DNA from: an uncultured Flavobacteriales bacterium | GTDB taxonomy: Bacteria > Bacteroidota > Bacteroidia > Flavobacteriales > BACL11 | Assembly (NCBI GenBank): GCA_943788405.1 | Contig: CALSQD010000002.1 | Span: 484,850-548,849 of the forward strand | Direction: 5' to 3' | DNA: 64,000 nt | Shown here: positions 53,385-63,472 of the stretch, one piece after another | Position numbering within the stretch: the stretch's first letter is position 1 | Layout of the letters: each line of letters starts with the position of its first letter | Program-made: the position numbers and the translations under genes | The notes under the pieces: model-generated | Database searches by the model: none | What the model saw: only the letters and a program-made list of their open reading frames with translations | What the model was told of the DNA's origin: nothing

Positions 53385-56300
53385 ATGAAAAAACACCTGA
53401 TAATTTTATTTAGTTGCTTTTTACTAGGTAATTCTGCTTCTGCTTCTCATTTTATGGGTGGTGAAATTACATGGAAATGTTTGAAAACTGGTGCTAATGC
53501 TGGCCAATATGTTTTTGAAATGAAAGTTTATAGGGATTGTGATGGAATTACTTTTTCTCAAACTGCTCAAACATTAACGCATCATAATTACCCTGCAGTA
53601 GGGCAAACGACACCTATATTATTGAACTTTATTTCTATATCAGATATATCACCTACAGGTGCTGCTGGTTCAGGGAATGCTTGTTTTGATTGTAATAATG
53701 GTGATGTCGGAGCTGTTGAGGAGTATATATGGAGGTCTGACCCAATAGCATTTGGCGGTAATCCTCCACCAGAAGGTTGGCATTTTACTTGGGGTTCTTG
53801 TTGTAGAAGTGGTCAAATAACTAATGGTATGGCTAATGATTCTTGGACATTAAGAGCTGTAATGTACGCTTATGATAGTGATTTTCCGAATGGAGTATTT
53901 TTACCTTCTAGTCCGTGTTATGATTCTTCCCCTGAGTTTAAAGAATTAGCAAAAACAATTATTTGTACAGGTTACCCTTTTGCTTATTCCCATAATGCTT
54001 CTGATGAAGAATTAGATGAAATTACTTATTCTTGGGCTGACCCTTTAGGAGATAACTTTAGCTATGATCCTTCTAATCCAAATGCAACTGCTTTAACATT
54101 TGACCCTTCACCACCTTATTCTGTAACTTCACCTATTCCTGGAAACCCAACTTTGGATCCTCAAACTGGTGAAATTGCATATAATTCTTCAACTTCAGGA
54201 GTATTTGTAACTTGTGTTAAGGTAGAGGCAAGAAAATGTGGGCAATTAGTTGCTGAAATTTATAGAGAGGTACAAGTGATGTTATTAGATTGTAATATTT
54301 ACAACCCTCCAACTGATGGACTTAATGACCCCCCTATAATTTCAACCCCTGTTGGCCTTCAAAATTGGGTAACAACTATAAATTCTGCTGGTCTTCCTTC
54401 TTATTCAACAACTGTTTATGCTGGTGATTTAGTTACTTTTAATATTCAAGCTGAGGATTTAGATACTTATGCTGGTGGTGTAGCTCAAGACATTTTTTTA
54501 GATGTTTCTGGAGGGCAGTTTTCATCTGATTTTATTGACCCAAATTTATGTGCTAATCCCCCTTGTGCAATTTTTAATAATGGTACACCAAGCACTACCC
54601 CTCCATTCTCTGCACCATCCCTTGTTAGTGGTGTTTTTGAGTGGCAAACCCATTGTGATCATATTTATGTTGCAGATGGATGTGCTACTAGTAATAATAC
54701 TTCAAATGTTTTTACTTTTTCAATTAAAGCATATGATGATTTTTGTCCTGCAAATGGAATTAGTATTTCAACTATTAAAATTACGGTTGTCCCTCCAATT
54801 CCTGATTTAAGATGTATTTCTGTTGAGGATAATGGAGATGCAACATTAACTTGGAAGTATATTGATAATGCTCCTCCAACGCTTGAGCCATTTTTTGTTT
54901 GGCATGCAACTAGTCTTGCAGGGCCTTATACTATGGTTGATAGTGTTATGTTTCCTATAGATACTTATACTCATCAAGGTGCTAATGCTAATCAAGCATC
55001 ACAATTTTATTTTTTATCTAATAAGGATGGTTGTGATAGTACTGGAGTTGATTTGCACTCTGATACTTTACAAAGTATATATATGGATTTAACTCCTACA
55101 AATCTTGGCATGTCTGTTGATTTAGATTGGAATGCAATACATGACCCTTTATTACTTACTTCAGCTACTGATTATGATTTATTTCTTGAAAGAGGAACTA
55201 CCTCTCCTGTTAGTTATTTAACTACTTCAGCTTTAAATGCTCAATATGATGCTATTTCTTGTGTTGATGATGTGCAATTTTATGTTGAAATTCCTGATGC
55301 TAGTGGCTGTGTTTCTAAATCATCAATAGGTATTGCTAATCTAGCGGATACAACTGTACCTATTATTCCTATTATTACTGATGTATCTGTTGATGCAAGT
55401 GGTAAAGCTATTGTTTCATGGTTACCTTCTCCGGGAGCAGATAGTTATGAAATATATATTATGGATTCACAAGGGTGGCTAACAATTGGATCAGTTAATG
55501 CTCCAGCTACATCCTTTTTATATGATTCTTCTGTTGCAGATCAGTTATCTGAAACTTTTAGTATAAGAGCTTTAGATAGTTGTGGGAATACTAAAACCCC
55601 AACCCTTGAACATAATTCTATTTACTTATCATCTGACTTAGATGAGTGTACACATGATTTAACTTTAACATGGAACGAATATATTAATTGGCAAAGTAAT
55701 GTTAGTTATTATACTGTTATAGTTGAGGAAACTGATTTGACTGGGCTTACTACAATTATTGATACTAACTTAACTGATTTAACTGAATATGTTGTAAAAA
55801 GTTTAACCGATAATTATTCCTATAAGATATATATTGTAGCTAATGATGGAGATACACTTTTTTCAGCTTTATCTAATCAGTTAATATTAGTTCCTAATTT
55901 ACCCAAAAAACCAGATTATAATTATATTGAATATGCAAGTATAAATCATGATAATGGTTTTGTTGAAATAAATTGTTTGGTTGATAATACTGCTATTATT
56001 GATCATTATGATGTAATGCGTTCGTTAAGAAAAACAAATAATTATAGTAAGATAGGGCAGGTTCCATTTGACGGAGGAACAACTATTCATTATAGGGATG
56101 AATTTGCTAAAACAAGTTATGATTATTATCAATACCAAATATACCCTGTAGATACTTGTGGTATTAGATTATTTCCTCCTCCTGTAAATATGCCTGAGTA
56201 TAAAAATGATACTTCATTTGCACAGACAATATTGTTAGAAACAGAAATAAATTTGGATTATAGTGATATTGATCCTAGTTTAGATAATGAGTATACTAAT

Positions 56301-56858
56301 ACTATTGTATTTAATGAGTATGATAAATGGTTAGGAGATGTCTCAGAGTATAGGTTATATCGTTCTGTTAACAGAGAGCCATTTAATTTATTGCCAATTT
56401 ATACATGGGATAGAGTTAATAATCCAAATGAACCTTTAGAGTTTATTGATGTTGTTACTGAATATGGAGATGGGAATGGTAGGTTCTGTTATTATATTGA
56501 GGCTCTTGAGGGAAATACAACACCTTATGGTCCTGTTATAGAAGGGAGTTTTTCTAATATTTCTTGTGTATCACAAACTCCAATTGTTTTTGTTCCTTCA
56601 GCATTTACGCCAAATAGTGATGAGCATAACGAGCTATTTCATCCTATAACTTATTATGTGTCTGAAATAGGATATTCCTTTACTGTTTATACTAGGAGTG
56701 GGGGAATAATGTTTACTACTAATGATCCTGAAAAAGGCTGGGATGGTACATTTAATGGTAATGTTGTGCAGGATGGTAATTATATTTATCATTTACAATA
56801 CATAAATGGAGTAGGCGATTTAACCGAAAAAACAGATATTATCACTCTGGTAAGATAA
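53385..56858 (+). CDS. Large surface protein with CHU_C (gliding-motility-type) C-terminus
   Basis: A 1157-residue exported protein: signal IILFSCFLLGNSASA, then SHFMGGEITWKCLKTG and YVFEMKVYRDCDG, an N-terminus shared by a large group of Bacteroidota surface proteins. A Cys-rich region and several fibronectin-III-like repeats follow. The end has VFVPSAFTPNSDEHNELF and WDGTFNGNVVQDGNYIYHLQ, a CHU_C domain for T9SS export. No enzymatic motif is seen. It starts 22 bases after the redoxin gene, so they probably share a transcript, and is closed by a terminator. Confidence 0.85.
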   Translation: MKKHLIILFSCFLLGNSASASHFMGGEITWKCLKTGANAGQYVFEMKVYRDCDGITFSQTAQTLTHHNYPAVGQTTPILLNFISISDISPTGAAGSGNACFDCNNGDVGAVEEYIWRSDPIAFGGNPPPEGWHFTWGSCCRSGQITNGMANDSWTLRAVMYAYDSDFPNGVFLPSSPCYDSSPEFKELAKTIICTGYPFAYSHNASDEELDEITYSWADPLGDNFSYDPSNPNATALTFDPSPPYSVTSPIPGNPTLDPQTGEIAYNSSTSGVFVTCVKVEARKCGQLVAEIYREVQVMLLDCNIYNPPTDGLNDPPIISTPVGLQNWVTTINSAGLPSYSTTVYAGDLVTFNIQAEDLDTYAGGVAQDIFLDVSGGQFSSDFIDPNLCANPPCAIFNNGTPSTTPPFSAPSLVSGVFEWQTHCDHIYVADGCATSNNTSNVFTFSIKAYDDFCPANGISISTIKITVVPPIPDLRCISVEDNGDATLTWKYIDNAPPTLEPFFVWHATSLAGPYTMVDSVMFPIDTYTHQGANANQASQFYFLSNKDGCDSTGVDLHSDTLQSIYMDLTPTNLGMSVDLDWNAIHDPLLLTSATDYDLFLERGTTSPVSYLTTSALNAQYDAISCVDDVQFYVEIPDASGCVSKSSIGIANLADTTVPIIPIITDVSVDASGKAIVSWLPSPGADSYEIYIMDSQGWLTIGSVNAPATSFLYDSSVADQLSETFSIRALDSCGNTKTPTLEHNSIYLSSDLDECTHDLTLTWNEYINWQSNVSYYTVIVEETDLTGLTTIIDTNLTDLTEYVVKSLTDNYSYKIYIVANDGDTLFSALSNQLILVPNLPKKPDYNYIEYASINHDNGFVEINCLVDNTAIIDHYDVMRSLRKTNNYSKIGQVPFDGGTTIHYRDEFAKTSYDYYQYQIYPVDTCGIRLFPPPVNMPEYKNDTSFAQTILLETEINLDYSDIDPSLDNEYTNTIVFNEYDKWLGDVSEYRLYRSVNREPFNLLPIYTWDRVNNPNEPLEFIDVVTEYGDGNGRFCYYIEALEGNTTPYGPVIEGSFSNISCVSQTPIVFVPSAFTPNSDEHNELFHPITYYVSEIGYSFTVYTRSGGIMFTTNDPEKGWDGTFNGNVVQDGNYIYHLQYINGVGDLTEKTDIITLVR

Positions 56859-56876
56859 TAAAAATTAAGCTTTGTA

Positions 56877-56906
56877 AAATAGTCCCTTTTTAAGGGGCTA
56901 TTTTAT
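56877..56906 (+). terminator. Terminator after the CHU_C gene
   Basis: Stem aaatagtccc / ggggctattt (ten pairs with one G-U) with a seven-base loop, followed by tatta. It separates the CHU_C gene from guaB. Confidence 0.65.
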
Positions 56907-56918
56907 TATATAATATGT

Positions 56919-56926
56919 TAATTTTG
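56919..56926 (+). promoter_or_regulatory. guaB: -7 box TAATTTTG before guaB
   Basis: Exact match to TAnnTTTG, 23 bases before the ATG at 56950. Confidence 0.5.
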
Positions 56927-56949
56927 CGTAATTTTTTAAATATACCAAT

Positions 56950-58410
56950 ATGAGCAATAAAATAATGAAAGAAGGACTTACTTATGATGATGTTTTAGTT
57001 GTCCCTGCATATTCTGAAGTATTACCTTATATGGTGAGTACAAGTACTCAGTTTACTAAAAATATTACCTTAAATGTTCCTGTTGTAGCTGCAGCTATGG
57101 ATACTGTTACTGAAAGCAGAATGGCAATTGCTATTGCACAAGAGGGTGGAATAGGAGTTTTACATAAAAACATGACTATTGAACAACAAGCTTTGGAAGT
57201 AAGAAAAGTGAAGCGTTCAGAAAGTGGGATGATTTTAGATCCAATTACTTTAACCTTATCGGCTTCTGTTGGTGATGCTTTTGCTATGATGCGTGATAAT
57301 AAAATTGGTGGTATACCAATTGTTGATCAAAATACTCAGCTATTAGGAATTGTAACTAATAGAGATTTAAGGTTTGAAAAAGATATGAATCTTTCAATTG
57401 ATGCGGTAATGACTTCAGGAAAGTTAATTACTACTGAATTGAATGATTTAGAAAATGCAGAAAGTATCTTAAAAGAAAATAAAATTGAAAAACTACCGAT
57501 TGTTGATGCGAATAATAAATTAGTAGGTTTAATTACTTTTAAGGATATCATAAAAAATAGAATGCGACCAAATGCATGTAAAGATAAATATGGTAGATTA
57601 AGAGTAGCTGCTGCAGTTGGTGTTACAGGTGATGTTTTGGAAAGAGTAGAAGCCCTTTCAAAAGCATCAGTTGATGCAATTATAATTGATACAGCTCATG
57701 GTCATACTAAAGGAGTAGTTGATGTATTAAAGAAAGTAAAAAATAAGTTTACAAATATTGATGTAGTAGTAGGAAATATAGCAACAGGTCCTGCAGCTCA
57801 AGCTTTAATTGATGCTGGAGCTGATGCGGTAAAAGTAGGAATTGGTCCAGGTTCTATTTGTACAACAAGAATTGTAGCAGGTATTGGTGTTCCTCAGCTT
57901 ACAGCCGTTATGGATGTTGCTGAAGTAACTAAAAAGAATAATATTCCATTGATTGCTGATGGAGGAATAAGGTATTCTGGAGATATTGTTAAGGCTTTAG
58001 TTGGTGGTGCTAGTACTGTAATGCTTGGTTCAATAATTGCAGGAGTTGAAGAAGCACCAGGTGATACGATTATTTTTGAGGGTAGAAAATTCAAATCTTA
58101 CAGAGGAATGGGGTCAATTGATGCAATGGAGAAAGGCTCGAAAGATAGATATTTTCAAAGTGGTGAAGTTGATGCTAAAAAACTTGTTCCTGAAGGGATA
58201 GTTGGAAGAGTGGCTTATAAAGGGTTTTTAGGAGAAGTTATTCATCAAATGATTGGTGGTTTAAGAGCAGGAATGGGATATACAGGTTCTGCAACAATTA
58301 AGGATTTAAGTAAATCAGAGTTTTTAAAAATTACTGCAGCAGGAGTTGCTGAAAGCCACCCTCATGATGTAACAATTACAAGAGAAGCGCCAAATTATAG
58401 TAGAAAATAA
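56950..58410 (+). CDS. guaB: Inosine-5'-monophosphate dehydrogenase
   Basis: A 486-residue enzyme with [15 protein letters not shown] at the start, two CBS domains at about 95-205 ([36 protein letters not shown]), and the catalytic loop [15 protein letters not shown] with the nucleophilic cysteine. It makes XMP from IMP in guanine synthesis. It heads the run of genes to the window end; the next gene starts 16 bases downstream. Confidence 0.97.
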   Translation: MSNKIMKEGLTYDDVLVVPAYSEVLPYMVSTSTQFTKNITLNVPVVAAAMDTVTESRMAIAIAQEGGIGVLHKNMTIEQQALEVRKVKRSESGMILDPITLTLSASVGDAFAMMRDNKIGGIPIVDQNTQLLGIVTNRDLRFEKDMNLSIDAVMTSGKLITTELNDLENAESILKENKIEKLPIVDANNKLVGLITFKDIIKNRMRPNACKDKYGRLRVAAAVGVTGDVLERVEALSKASVDAIIIDTAHGHTKGVVDVLKKVKNKFTNIDVVVGNIATGPAAQALIDAGADAVKVGIGPGSICTTRIVAGIGVPQLTAVMDVAEVTKKNNIPLIADGGIRYSGDIVKALVGGASTVMLGSIIAGVEEAPGDTIIFEGRKFKSYRGMGSIDAMEKGSKDRYFQSGEVDAKKLVPEGIVGRVAYKGFLGEVIHQMIGGLRAGMGYTGSATIKDLSKSEFLKITAAGVAESHPHDVTITREAPNYSRK

Positions 58411-58426
58411 ATTTAAAAAGAAATAA

Positions 58427-60349
58427 ATGAAGAAGATCGGATTAAGTATTTTATGTGGAGCATTTGCATTGGCAACTACAGCTCAAGATTTGCTAACTAT
58501 TGAAAATGAAAGTATATCCTTAGAGGAATTTAAAACAGTATTTTATAAAAATAATAACAATACTGAACTTACTAAAGAATATTTGGATGAGTACATGGAA
58601 TTGTTTGTTAATTTTAAGTTAAAAGTAAGGAATGCTGATGAGTTAGGATTGGATACAGTTGCAGCTTTTATTACTGAGTTAGATGGGTATAGAACGCAAT
58701 TAGCAAAACCTTATTTAAAGAATAAGGAGTTTGATGAAAATATGCTAACAGAAGCATATGAAAGAATGAAACAAGACATTAAGGCTAGTCATATTTTAAT
58801 TGCTGTAGATGAAAAAGCAACTACAAAAGAAGAGAAATCTGCTTATGATAAAATTCTTGCTATTCGTTCAGAAATTATTGAAGAAAAAATATCATTTGCT
58901 GATGCAGCAAAAAAGAATTCTGATGATAAATCAGCTATAAGTAATGGTGGAAATTTAAGCTACTTTACTGCATTTATGATGGTGTATGACTTTGAATCTG
59001 CTGCTTATACTACTGAAGTAGGTGAGATTTCAATGCCTGTAAGAACTAAATATGGTTATCATATTATTAAGGTTGCTGATAAGCGTAAAGCAGTTGGTGA
59101 AGTTAAGGTGGCTCATATCATGTTTAAATCAGGGCAGGGGGCTGATGAGAAAAAACTAAATGAGGCAAAAGATAAAATTAATAAAGTAGCTGAACTATTA
59201 AGAAATGGAGAAGAATTTGCTGATGTTGCTGAGCGTTTCTCTGAAGATAGATCAACAGCAGTAAAAGGTGGAAGTCTTCCTGCTTTTGGAGTAGGAAAAA
59301 TGGTTCCTGAATTCGAATCAGTTGCTTTTGGGTTAAATGAAGTTGGTGCAATTTCTGCTCCTTTCCGTACTGAGTACGGTTGGCATATTATTACTTTATT
59401 GGAAAGAAAAGAGATTCCTGAATTTGAAGATGTAAAAGCTGATTTAAAAAGAAAAATTGAGAGAGATTCAAGAGGAGAGTTAAGCAAACAAGCTTTATTT
59501 ACAAAATTGCATAAAACTTATAAAGTAGTAAATAAACCAAGTACTTATGCTGCATTCCGTAAGGGAGCTGCAAATGCTGTAGCTTTAGGAACATTTAGTT
59601 CTTCATCAGTAAATACTGCTACGCTAGTTACTATTAATGGTAAAGCTATTTCGGTAAGTTCATTTGTAAATTATATTTTATTTAATCAATCAGCAGGAAG
59701 TGATATTGATGAAATGTATACTGATTTTGTGAATGAAGAATTAGTAGCCTATGAGGAAAGTCAGTTGGAAATAAAATACCCTGAGTACAAAGCATTATTG
59801 CAAGAATATCGTGAAGGAATTTTATTGTTTGATTTAACAAATGCTAAAGTGTGGACTAAAGCAGTAGAGGATACTATTGGTTTGCAAAACTTTTACAATG
59901 AAAATAGCAGTAATTATGTTTGGGAAAATAGAGCAGATGCTACAGTTTATAGTTGTATTGATTTAGCAACTGCTAAGCGTGTAAAAAGAGATATTTATAA
60001 GAAGCATAGAGGTAATATTACTGATGAAGAAATCTTAACAGCTGCAAATGCTAACGCGCCTTTGAGCTTGCAAATAAATGCTAAGAAATTTATAAAAGGA
60101 GAGAATGAATATGTTGATGCTGTGGATTGGAAAGTAGGAATTGCTAGTGATATTAAAACTAAAGATGGTAGTTATATTATTGTTGATATTCATGAAGTAC
60201 TAGCTGCAGGAGTGAAAGAATTAAGTGAAACAAGAGGAAAGGTTATTTCTGATTATCAAAATGCTTTGGAGGCAGAATGGATTGCTTCATTACAAGAAAA
60301 ATATAGCGTAAGTATTAATAAAGAAGTGCTTTATTCGCTTATTAAATAA
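58427..60349 (+). CDS. PpiC-type peptidyl-prolyl isomerase with two parvulin domains
   Basis: A 640-residue exported foldase (signal LSILCGAFALATTAQ). A helical N-domain is followed by two rotamase domains: the first starts near residue 117 (IKASHILIAVDE, ... GNLSYFTAFMM, TKYGYHIIKVAD) and the second near 226 (VKVAHIMFKSGQ, GGSLPAFGVGKMVPEFES, TEYGWHIITLLE). A C-terminal helical domain of about 280 residues follows. It resembles PpiD/SurA-type chaperones for outer-membrane or T9SS clients. It is followed by two more genes of the same type. Confidence 0.87.
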   Translation: MKKIGLSILCGAFALATTAQDLLTIENESISLEEFKTVFYKNNNNTELTKEYLDEYMELFVNFKLKVRNADELGLDTVAAFITELDGYRTQLAKPYLKNKEFDENMLTEAYERMKQDIKASHILIAVDEKATTKEEKSAYDKILAIRSEIIEEKISFADAAKKNSDDKSAISNGGNLSYFTAFMMVYDFESAAYTTEVGEISMPVRTKYGYHIIKVADKRKAVGEVKVAHIMFKSGQGADEKKLNEAKDKINKVAELLRNGEEFADVAERFSEDRSTAVKGGSLPAFGVGKMVPEFESVAFGLNEVGAISAPFRTEYGWHIITLLERKEIPEFEDVKADLKRKIERDSRGELSKQALFTKLHKTYKVVNKPSTYAAFRKGAANAVALGTFSSSSVNTATLVTINGKAISVSSFVNYILFNQSAGSDIDEMYTDFVNEELVAYEESQLEIKYPEYKALLQEYREGILLFDLTNAKVWTKAVEDTIGLQNFYNENSSNYVWENRADATVYSCIDLATAKRVKRDIYKKHRGNITDEEILTAANANAPLSLQINAKKFIKGENEYVDAVDWKVGIASDIKTKDGSYIIVDIHEVLAAGVKELSETRGKVISDYQNALEAEWIASLQEKYSVSINKEVLYSLIK

Positions 60350-60352
60350 TCA

Positions 60353-61189
60353 ATGAGAAAGCAGCAATTTTTTATTCTATTAGCATTTTTACTATTTGCT
60401 GCTTCTTGCTTTAATGATGATAATAAAAGAGTTTTAGCAAGTGTAAATGAAAATGATTTATTGCTATCGGAGGTGCTAAAGGAAATGCCTGTAGCTACTG
60501 AAGATAGTGCTTTTTTTGTGGAGCGCTATATGAATCTTTGGATTAGAAAACAACTCATGATTTATCATGCTGAGATAAATTTAAGTAGTGATTTATTGGA
60601 TTATGAAAAGCAAATTAAAGAATACCGTTCCTCTCTTTTGATTTATGCTTATCAGCAAGAATTAATAAATCAAAACTTTGATACTACTATTTCTGAGCAA
60701 TCGGTTACTGATTATTATAATCAGTATAAAGATGAATTTAAATTAGTAAAAAACATCTTTAAGGGAAGGTATATTGTAGTGGATAAATTAGCCCCTAAGT
60801 TAAAGGATCTATCCAAGTGGTACAAATCAGATAAAGAAGCCTCAATTGAAGCGCTAACTGATTATTGTCAGCAGTTTGCTAAAGAATATTATTTAGCGGA
60901 TAGCAGTTGGCAATATTTCTCCACTATAAATGAAAAGCTTCCTGAGTTAATTACTGAAGAAAAATACTTTTTAGAACATACTAAAGGAGTGTGGTTAGAG
61001 GATGAGCAATACCGCTATTATATTTATATAAAGGATTATCAAATAAAAGGAAGTATTAGTCCGTTAGTCTTGGAACGCGAGAAAATCCGTAATGTACTAT
61101 TGAATAAAAATAAAATACAATATTTAAAGCAACTTGAAGATGAATTGTATCAGAATGGTTTAGCTTTGAAAAAAATTAAAATTTACTAA
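60353..61189 (+). CDS. SurA-N-like lipoprotein without a rotamase domain
   Basis: A 278-residue lipoprotein (LLAFLLFAASCFNDD). The chain is helical (YMNLWIRKQLMIYHAEINLS) and resembles the N-domain and linker of SurA/PpiD proteins, but no parvulin domain is seen. A chaperone role is inferred from its position between two parvulin genes and this likeness. It overlaps the next gene by one base. Confidence 0.7.
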   Translation: MRKQQFFILLAFLLFAASCFNDDNKRVLASVNENDLLLSEVLKEMPVATEDSAFFVERYMNLWIRKQLMIYHAEINLSSDLLDYEKQIKEYRSSLLIYAYQQELINQNFDTTISEQSVTDYYNQYKDEFKLVKNIFKGRYIVVDKLAPKLKDLSKWYKSDKEASIEALTDYCQQFAKEYYLADSSWQYFSTINEKLPELITEEKYFLEHTKGVWLEDEQYRYYIYIKDYQIKGSISPLVLEREKIRNVLLNKNKIQYLKQLEDELYQNGLALKKIKIY

Positions 61190-62514
61190 TGAATAAAATT
61201 TATTACTTCCTAATATTAGCTTTATTTAGCTGTAGTTTATGGGCACAGTCAGTTGATAAGATTGAAGCTGTTATAGGGGATGAAATTATCCTTACTTCTG
61301 AAATAGAATCACAATACTTACAATATTTATCGCAAGGAAACATTCAATCTGCAGAGATAAGATGTCAGATTATTGAGGATTTATTATTTCAAAAATTAAT
61401 GATTAACCAAGCAAGGTTGGATAGCTTGATAGTTTCGGATGAGGAGATTGAAGCAGAAATTAGCAAACGATTATCTTATTTTGAAAGTCAATTAGGTTCA
61501 GCTAAAAAAGTAGAAGATTATTTTGGGAAGTCAATTGATAAAATTGAATTAGAACTTACTAAAGTTATAGAAGATCAATTTTTAGCACAAAGAATGCAAA
61601 CACAACTTACTTCAGCTATAAAAGTAACGCCTGCTGAAGTAAAAGATACTTATAGTTTATTGTCTGATGCTGAAATTCCTACAATGCCCACACAAGTTGA
61701 AGTAGCTCAAATTGTAGTAAAACCTGAAATTACAACTGAGCAAAAAGATAAAATTAGAGCAAAACTTAATAGCTTTAGAGATAGAGTATATGCTGGGGAG
61801 GATTTTAAAATGCTAGCTACTCTGTATTCTGATGATCCTGGTTCAGCAACTAGAGGTGGTGAGCTTGGTTTCGTAAATAGAGGAGATTTAGTTCCTGAAT
61901 TTGAAAGAGCTGCTTTTCGTTTAAAAGAGGGCGAAATATCAGAGGTAGTTGAATCTCAATTTGGATACCATATTGTGCAATTAATTGAAAGGAGAGGAGA
62001 GCAAATAAATGTAAGACATATTCTTATTAAAGCTAAAGTAAATGCAACTGCTTTGCATGCTGCAAAACAGAAAATGGACAATATTGCTAAGGAAATAAAT
62101 GAAGGAACAATTACTTTTGATGAGGCAGTAAGTAAATATTCTGATGATGAAAATAAGGCAAATGGAGGTTTATTATTGAACCCAAATACTATGTCCACTT
62201 TACATACGCTTGACGATATGGCTTCTGCTTTGCGTGTAGTGGTTGATAAATTAGCAGAAGGAGATGTTTCTTCACCGGCAGTTATTCAAATGAAAGATGA
62301 AAATAAGGCTTACCGTATTTTAAGATTGAATAAAAGAAAGGAAGAACATAAAGCAAATTTAGTTGATGATTTTGCAAAAATTAAAGAATATTCAATCAAT
62401 ACAAAAAAGCAAGAAGCACTAAAGAATTGGATGGCTAAAACTATAGCAAAAACATATATAAAATTATCTGATAGTATTAGCCAGTGTGAGCTTACAAATA
62501 AATGGACTAAATAA
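61189..62514 (+). CDS. surA: SurA-like periplasmic foldase
   Basis: A 441-residue exported protein (LILALFSCSLWAQ) with a SurA N-domain (IEAVIGDEIILTSEIESQYL) and two parvulin domains. The first has QVEVAQIVVKPE, RGGELGFVNRGDLVPEFE and SQFGYHIVQLIER; the second, INVRHILIKAK and NGGLLLNPNTM, is shorter. It escorts outer-membrane proteins through the periplasm. It is followed at once by the moxR gene. Confidence 0.9.
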   Translation: MNKIYYFLILALFSCSLWAQSVDKIEAVIGDEIILTSEIESQYLQYLSQGNIQSAEIRCQIIEDLLFQKLMINQARLDSLIVSDEEIEAEISKRLSYFESQLGSAKKVEDYFGKSIDKIELELTKVIEDQFLAQRMQTQLTSAIKVTPAEVKDTYSLLSDAEIPTMPTQVEVAQIVVKPEITTEQKDKIRAKLNSFRDRVYAGEDFKMLATLYSDDPGSATRGGELGFVNRGDLVPEFERAAFRLKEGEISEVVESQFGYHIVQLIERRGEQINVRHILIKAKVNATALHAAKQKMDNIAKEINEGTITFDEAVSKYSDDENKANGGLLLNPNTMSTLHTLDDMASALRVVVDKLAEGDVSSPAVIQMKDENKAYRILRLNKRKEEHKANLVDDFAKIKEYSINTKKQEALKNWMAKTIAKTYIKLSDSISQCELTNKWTK

Positions 62515-62515
62515 T

Positions 62516-63472
62516 ATGAGTAATGAAGTTAAAGCTATTGATGAATTTGTTGTAAAATACAATGAGTTTAAAAATGAAATAGCAAAAGTAATAGTAGGGC
62601 AGGATGATGTTGTTCAACAGGTTTTAATCTCTATTTTCTGTAACGGACATTGTTTGTTAGTGGGTGTACCTGGTTTGGCAAAAACTTTGTTAGTTCAAAC
62701 TATTGCTGATTCTTTAGGGCTTAATTTTAATCGTATTCAGTTTACTCCTGATTTAATGCCTTCTGATATTGTTGGAGCAGAAATATTAGATGAAAATAGA
62801 AATTTTAAGTTTGTAAAAGGACCTTTATTTTCTAATATTATCCTTGCTGATGAGATTAACCGTACACCTCCAAAAACACAATCAGCTTTGTTGGAGGCAA
62901 TGCAAGAACGCTCAGTAACTAATGCGGGTACCCGATATGATTTAGATAAACCTTTCTTTGTATTGGCTACTCAAAATCCTATTGAACAAGAGGGAACATA
63001 TCCTTTACCTGAAGCACAATTGGACAGGTTTATGTTTAATGTAATTTTGGATTATCCTAGTTATGAGGAAGAATTACAAATCGTAAAGCAAACAACAGTA
63101 AAGCAAACAACAGTGCTTAATACAATTATGTCGGCTGAACAAATTATGCAGTATCAAGAGTTGATTACAAAATTACCTGTTACTGACAATGTATTGCAAT
63201 ATGCAGTAAGTTTAGTGGCTAAAACAAGACCAAATTCTGATAAAGCTGCTGATGTTGTAAAACAATATATTGAGTGGGGTGCAGGGCCAAGAGCTTCACA
63301 ATTTATGCTAATGGCTGCTAAGTGTCATGCTGCAATTAATGGAAAGTATGCTCCTGATATTGAGGATGTAAAAGCAGTTGCTAAGCCAATTTTACGTCAT
63401 AGAATTGTAAAGAATTATAAAGCAGAAGCAGAGGGAATGAGTATAGATCAAATTATCGAATCAATTTTATAA
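62516..63472 (+). CDS. MoxR family AAA+ ATPase
   Basis: A 318-residue AAA+ protein: Walker A GVPGLAKTLLVQTIA near residue 48, Walker B ILADEINRTPPKTQSALLEA near 100, sensor FFVLATQNPIEQEGTYPLPE, and a C-terminal ATPase lid. MoxR proteins act with von Willebrand A-domain proteins in metal or complex assembly. The start at 62516 (MSNEVKAIDEF) lies one base after the surA stop; a longer frame would overlap surA. A 15-base direct duplication at 63083-63112 repeats the residues VKQTT. Confidence 0.92.
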   Translation: MSNEVKAIDEFVVKYNEFKNEIAKVIVGQDDVVQQVLISIFCNGHCLLVGVPGLAKTLLVQTIADSLGLNFNRIQFTPDLMPSDIVGAEILDENRNFKFVKGPLFSNIILADEINRTPPKTQSALLEAMQERSVTNAGTRYDLDKPFFVLATQNPIEQEGTYPLPEAQLDRFMFNVILDYPSYEEELQIVKQTTVKQTTVLNTIMSAEQIMQYQELITKLPVTDNVLQYAVSLVAKTRPNSDKAADVVKQYIEWGAGPRASQFMLMAAKCHAAINGKYAPDIEDVKAVAKPILRHRIVKNYKAEAEGMSIDQIIESIL

